Positions 61,625 through 64,000 of a stretch of DNA of 64,000 bases are shown in pieces (within the stretch, counting starts at the first letter, position 1; every line of letters starts with the position of its first letter). The stretch is from Treponema sp. (GTDB lineage Bacteria; Spirochaetota; Spirochaetia; Treponematales; Treponemataceae). The stretch covers positions 28,272-92,271 of the forward strand of contig JAAVAP010000023.1 in the NCBI GenBank assembly GCA_014804005.1, in the 5' to 3' direction. The notes beneath the pieces are model-generated. The model saw nothing but the letters and a program-made list of their open reading frames with translations, was not told the DNA's origin and searched no databases. The position numbers and the translations under genes were made by a program.

Positions 61625-61853
61625 TTGTCTTTCCACCTTAACATTGAATGAATGCAACGCTGCTCGAAGCAGTTTTGAAAAAGGCGAGGAAAATCATACA
61701 CTCCCCACCAAAAGACGGATTAGCGAAAAAAGCGCAATAATCCCAACTATTAGGCGATATAAGTATATCTAAAAGAATACTTATTGTCAATATATTATAA
61801 AAGTAGTCTGTAAAGAGGTATAAAAAACACACAGAATTTTTATCATATTGATT
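61625..61853. other. Divergent intergenic region
   Basis: A 229-bp A/T-rich region between the GtrB gene and the XRE regulator. It has several possible -10 hexamers (TATTAT, TATAAA, TATCAT) but no single convincing promoter. Confidence 0.5.
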
Positions 61854-62195
61854 ATGAGCGTAAGGGAAATTTTAAAAACAAATTTAAAATTTTATCGCAA
61901 GAAATGCGGTCTGACACAGGAACAACTCGCCGAAAAAATTAACTGCCACCCAAAATATATTTCAGGAATTGAATCCCGTAACAAGTTTCCGTCCGCAGAA
62001 ACAATCGACGCATTGGCAGACGCTTTAGGAATCAGCCCTGCACAATTATTCGACGAAAAAGGCTCGCCAAAAAATACCATCGCATTCGATGCAGAGAAAT
62101 TTACCGATGAAGTTGTAGACGGTCTTCACGCTCTTGTTCGCCATGATATTTTGAATTTTCTGGACAAAAAATTGCAAGTTCAAGACAAAAGATAG
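61854..62195 (+). CDS. XRE-family transcriptional regulator
   Basis: The protein has 113 residues. The helix-turn-helix is at residues 8-62 (C-G-L-T-Q-E-Q-L-A-E-K-I-N-C-H-P-K-Y-I-S), and a helical tail follows. It resembles the regulator at 16890. It is divergent from the Gtr pair, so control of that pair is plausible. ATG 61854 has TATCAT 7 nt upstream and no ribosome site. Confidence 0.8.
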   Translation: MSVREILKTNLKFYRKKCGLTQEQLAEKINCHPKYISGIESRNKFPSAETIDALADALGISPAQLFDEKGSPKNTIAFDAEKFTDEVVDGLHALVRHDILNFLDKKLQVQDKR

Positions 62196-62244
62196 CCGCT
62201 TCAAAAAATGCAAAGAAAAATTTTAGGAACAGCGCAAAAAATTA

Positions 62245-62285
62245 CGCGAGGTTTACACGAGATGAACTCGATTATAAACCTCGCG
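62245..62285. terminator. Stem-loop between convergent genes
   Basis: CGCGAGGTTTA pairs with TAAACCTCGCG, with an inner CGAG/CTCG stem. It lacks a T-run, so terminator function is likely but not certain. Confidence 0.55.
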
Positions 62286-62323
62286 CGTATCAAGCAAAAA
62301 CTTGCGTTCTTTTCGGTTTCACT

Positions 62324-64000
62324 CTACTCCAGAATCGCGCCTTTGTCCGCGGACGAAACGAGCTTCGCGTAGCGCGCGAGGTAGCCCGTCGTCACTTTGG
62401 GGGGAAGCGGCTTCCAGGCGGCGCGGCGTTTTGCCAGCTCCTCGTCGCTCACTTCCAGCGTAATCTTATAGTTGTTGATGTCGAGCGTGATGTTGTCGCC
62501 TTCCTGCACGAGCGCAATCGGTCCGCCCACGGCTGCTTCGGGCGAACAGTGACCGAGCGACGCGCCGCGCGTCGCGCCTGAAAAGCGTCCGTCCGTGATG
62601 AGCGCGACCTGCTTGTCAAGCCCTTGCCCCGCAAGCGCAGCCGTCACTGCGAGCATCTCGCGCATTCCCGGCCCACCTTTCGGTCCTTCGTAGCGGATGA
62701 CCACCACGTCACCCGCGTGAATCTGCCGCTTCTGCACGGCTTCCATCGCCTCGCTTTCGTCGTCGAACACGCGCGCAGGCCCGGTGTGCTTCATCAGCTC
62801 CGGGGCGCAGGCAGAACGCTTCACGACCGTTCCGTCGGGCGCAAGGTTTCCGAACAAAATGGCGATGCCGCCGTTGTCCGAATACGGATTCTCGATCGGG
62901 CGCAGAATCTGCGGGTTGCGGTTCTTCACGCCCGCGATGTTCTCAGCAATCGTCTTTCCAGTCGCCGTCATCAGGCTCGTGTCAATCAGGTTTTTCTTCG
63001 CAAGCTCGGCAAGCACCGCCTGCACGCCGCCCGCCTCGTCAAGCTCGCACATGAACGTGTGCCCGGCAGGAGCGAGGTGGCAGAGGTTCGGCGTGCGGCT
63101 CGAAATCTCGTTCACCTCATGCAGGTCGATTTGTATGCCCGCCTCGTGCGCAATCGCCGGAACGTGGAGCATCGTGTTGCTCGAACAGCCGAGCGCCATG
63201 TCCGCCGCGAGCGCGTTCACAAAATGTTCTTTCGTCATCATGCGCCGCGCCGTGATTCCGCGCCGGTACAGTTCCATCACCGCCATGCCCGCATGCTTTG
63301 CAAGCGCGATCCGCCGCCCCGTGACGGCAGGAATCGTGCCGTTGCCCGGCAAGCCAAGTCCCAAGACTTCGGTGAGGCAGTTCATCGAATTCGCCGTGAA
63401 CATGCCCGAACATGCGCCGCAGCCCGGGCAAGCGGAATGCTCAAGCTCCGCAAGCTGCGCCTCGTTTATCTTTCCGACCGCAAGACCGCCAATCGCCTCG
63501 AACATATCGGTGAGCGAAAGATTCTTTCCCGCATACGGATTGCTTTCATCATTCCCCGGAAGGCGGCCGGGCATCATCGGCCCGCCCGAACAGAACACCG
63601 TGGGCAGGTCGAGCCGCGCCGCCGCCATGAGCATGCCCGGCACGATTTTGTCGCAGTTGGGAATCATCACGAGCGCATCGAACTGGTGCGCCTTTGCCAC
63701 GCACTCCACGCTGTCGGCAATCAACTCGCGCGTGACAAGCGAATATTTCATGCCCTCATGCCCCATAGCGATGCCGTCGCACACGCCGATTGCGGGGAAC
63801 TCTATCGGCGTGCCGCCCGCCATGCGGATTCCAGCCTTTACCGCCTCGGCAATCCGATCAAGCTCGATGTGTCCCGGAATGATTTCGTTCTTGGCGCAGC
63901 ACACGCCCACAAGCGGACGCTCAAGCTCTTCGTCCGTGTATCCCATCGCATAAAACAAACTGCGGTGCGGCGCGCGCGCCGTTCCTTTGACCGCATTGTC
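62324..64000 (-). CDS. ilvD: Dihydroxy-acid dehydratase (5' end outside window)
   Basis: The frame is open to the right edge, giving at least 559 residues. The visible N-terminus reads [16 protein letters not shown]; the Fe-S cysteines are in P-N-C-D-K and [11 protein letters not shown], with G-H-C-S-P-E-A near the C-terminus. It makes 2-keto acids for valine, leucine and isoleucine, two steps after ilvB. Its G/C content is far above that of the ilvB gene and of the neighbouring XRE gene. Confidence 0.95.
   Translation of the reverse strand, partial: DNAVKGTARAPHRSLFYAMGYTDEELERPLVGVCCAKNEIIPGHIELDRIAEAVKAGIRMAGGTPIEFPAIGVCDGIAMGHEGMKYSLVTRELIADSVECVAKAHQFDALVMIPNCDKIVPGMLMAAARLDLPTVFCSGGPMMPGRLPGNDESNPYAGKNLSLTDMFEAIGGLAVGKINEAQLAELEHSACPGCGACSGMFTANSMNCLTEVLGLGLPGNGTIPAVTGRRIALAKHAGMAVMELYRRGITARRMMTKEHFVNALAADMALGCSSNTMLHVPAIAHEAGIQIDLHEVNEISSRTPNLCHLAPAGHTFMCELDEAGGVQAVLAELAKKNLIDTSLMTATGKTIAENIAGVKNRNPQILRPIENPYSDNGGIAILFGNLAPDGTVVKRSACAPELMKHTGPARVFDDESEAMEAVQKRQIHAGDVVVIRYEGPKGGPGMREMLAVTAALAGQGLDKQVALITDGRFSGATRGASLGHCSPEAAVGGPIALVQEGDNITLDINNYKITLEVSDEELAKRRAAWKPLPPKVTTGYLARYAKLVSSADKGAILE

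Overview
The window looks like a chromosomal segment of a spirochaete, most likely a gut or oral Treponema. The evidence is a class I (archaeal-type) lysyl-tRNA synthetase, a mitochondrial-type EF-G of the kind spirochaetes carry, a class-typical rpsP-KH-rimM-trmD-rplS operon followed by FliK-like and FlhB-like export genes, and many secreted or outer-membrane proteins of the A/T-rich, Lys/Phe-rich type common in Treponema. The genus is inferred from gene content; no rRNA is present.

Layout. 1-10.3 kb: the 5' end of a GreA-like gene, a TPR protein, a four-tRNA cluster (Ser, Ser, Arg, Ser), an HD nucleotidase, tRNA-Ala, a barrel-like protein, a phosphoesterase lipoprotein, HPt-purD, a helical LEA-like exported protein, a stand-alone AICAR formyltransferase and an EEP-family lipoprotein. 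10.5-17.2 kb: PPK2, ApbE, then a four-gene cassette of exported proteins (CsgG/FlgT-like, LPP20-like and two unrecognised) beside an XRE regulator. 17.2-30.2 kb: small membrane and Nudix genes, the ribosomal-protein/tRNA-modification operon, lysS, a RecA-fold ATPase, EF-G and a large outer-membrane-like protein. 30.2-31.3 kb: a 40-bp tandem repeat array and a pyruvate formate-lyase activase.

31.4-49.6 kb is an accessory surface-glycan island of strongly mosaic base composition. It holds two Gtr-type membrane glycosyltransferases, a GtrB-type polyprenyl-phosphate glycosyltransferase, a YdjC deacetylase, five further glycosyltransferases, a Wzx flippase and a Wzi-like outer-membrane protein. 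Four of its genes carry G/C homopolymers of 8-9 bases inside the reading frame. One of them (31578-33379) is out of frame as sequenced and is restored by one extra G, so the island looks like a phase-variable glycan locus. A DUF4143 ATPase flanked by two tandem-repeat families, a DUF4469 protein and a RelB antitoxin with an unusual partner are embedded in it. Duplicated gene fragments record recombination there.

49.8-64 kb: tRNA-Asn, metY, coaBC, ilvB, a cupin, an NFACT protein, metF, an unrecognised conserved protein, a second Gtr-like pair (58.7-61.6 kb), a second XRE regulator and a GC-rich ilvD running off the right edge.

A recurring regulatory architecture is visible. About a dozen genes have a TTGnnn-17-TAnnnT promoter whose -10 ends only 5-8 nt before the start codon and have no Shine-Dalgarno sequence, which predicts leaderless mRNAs. 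Other genes in the window have clear GGAGG-type sites.
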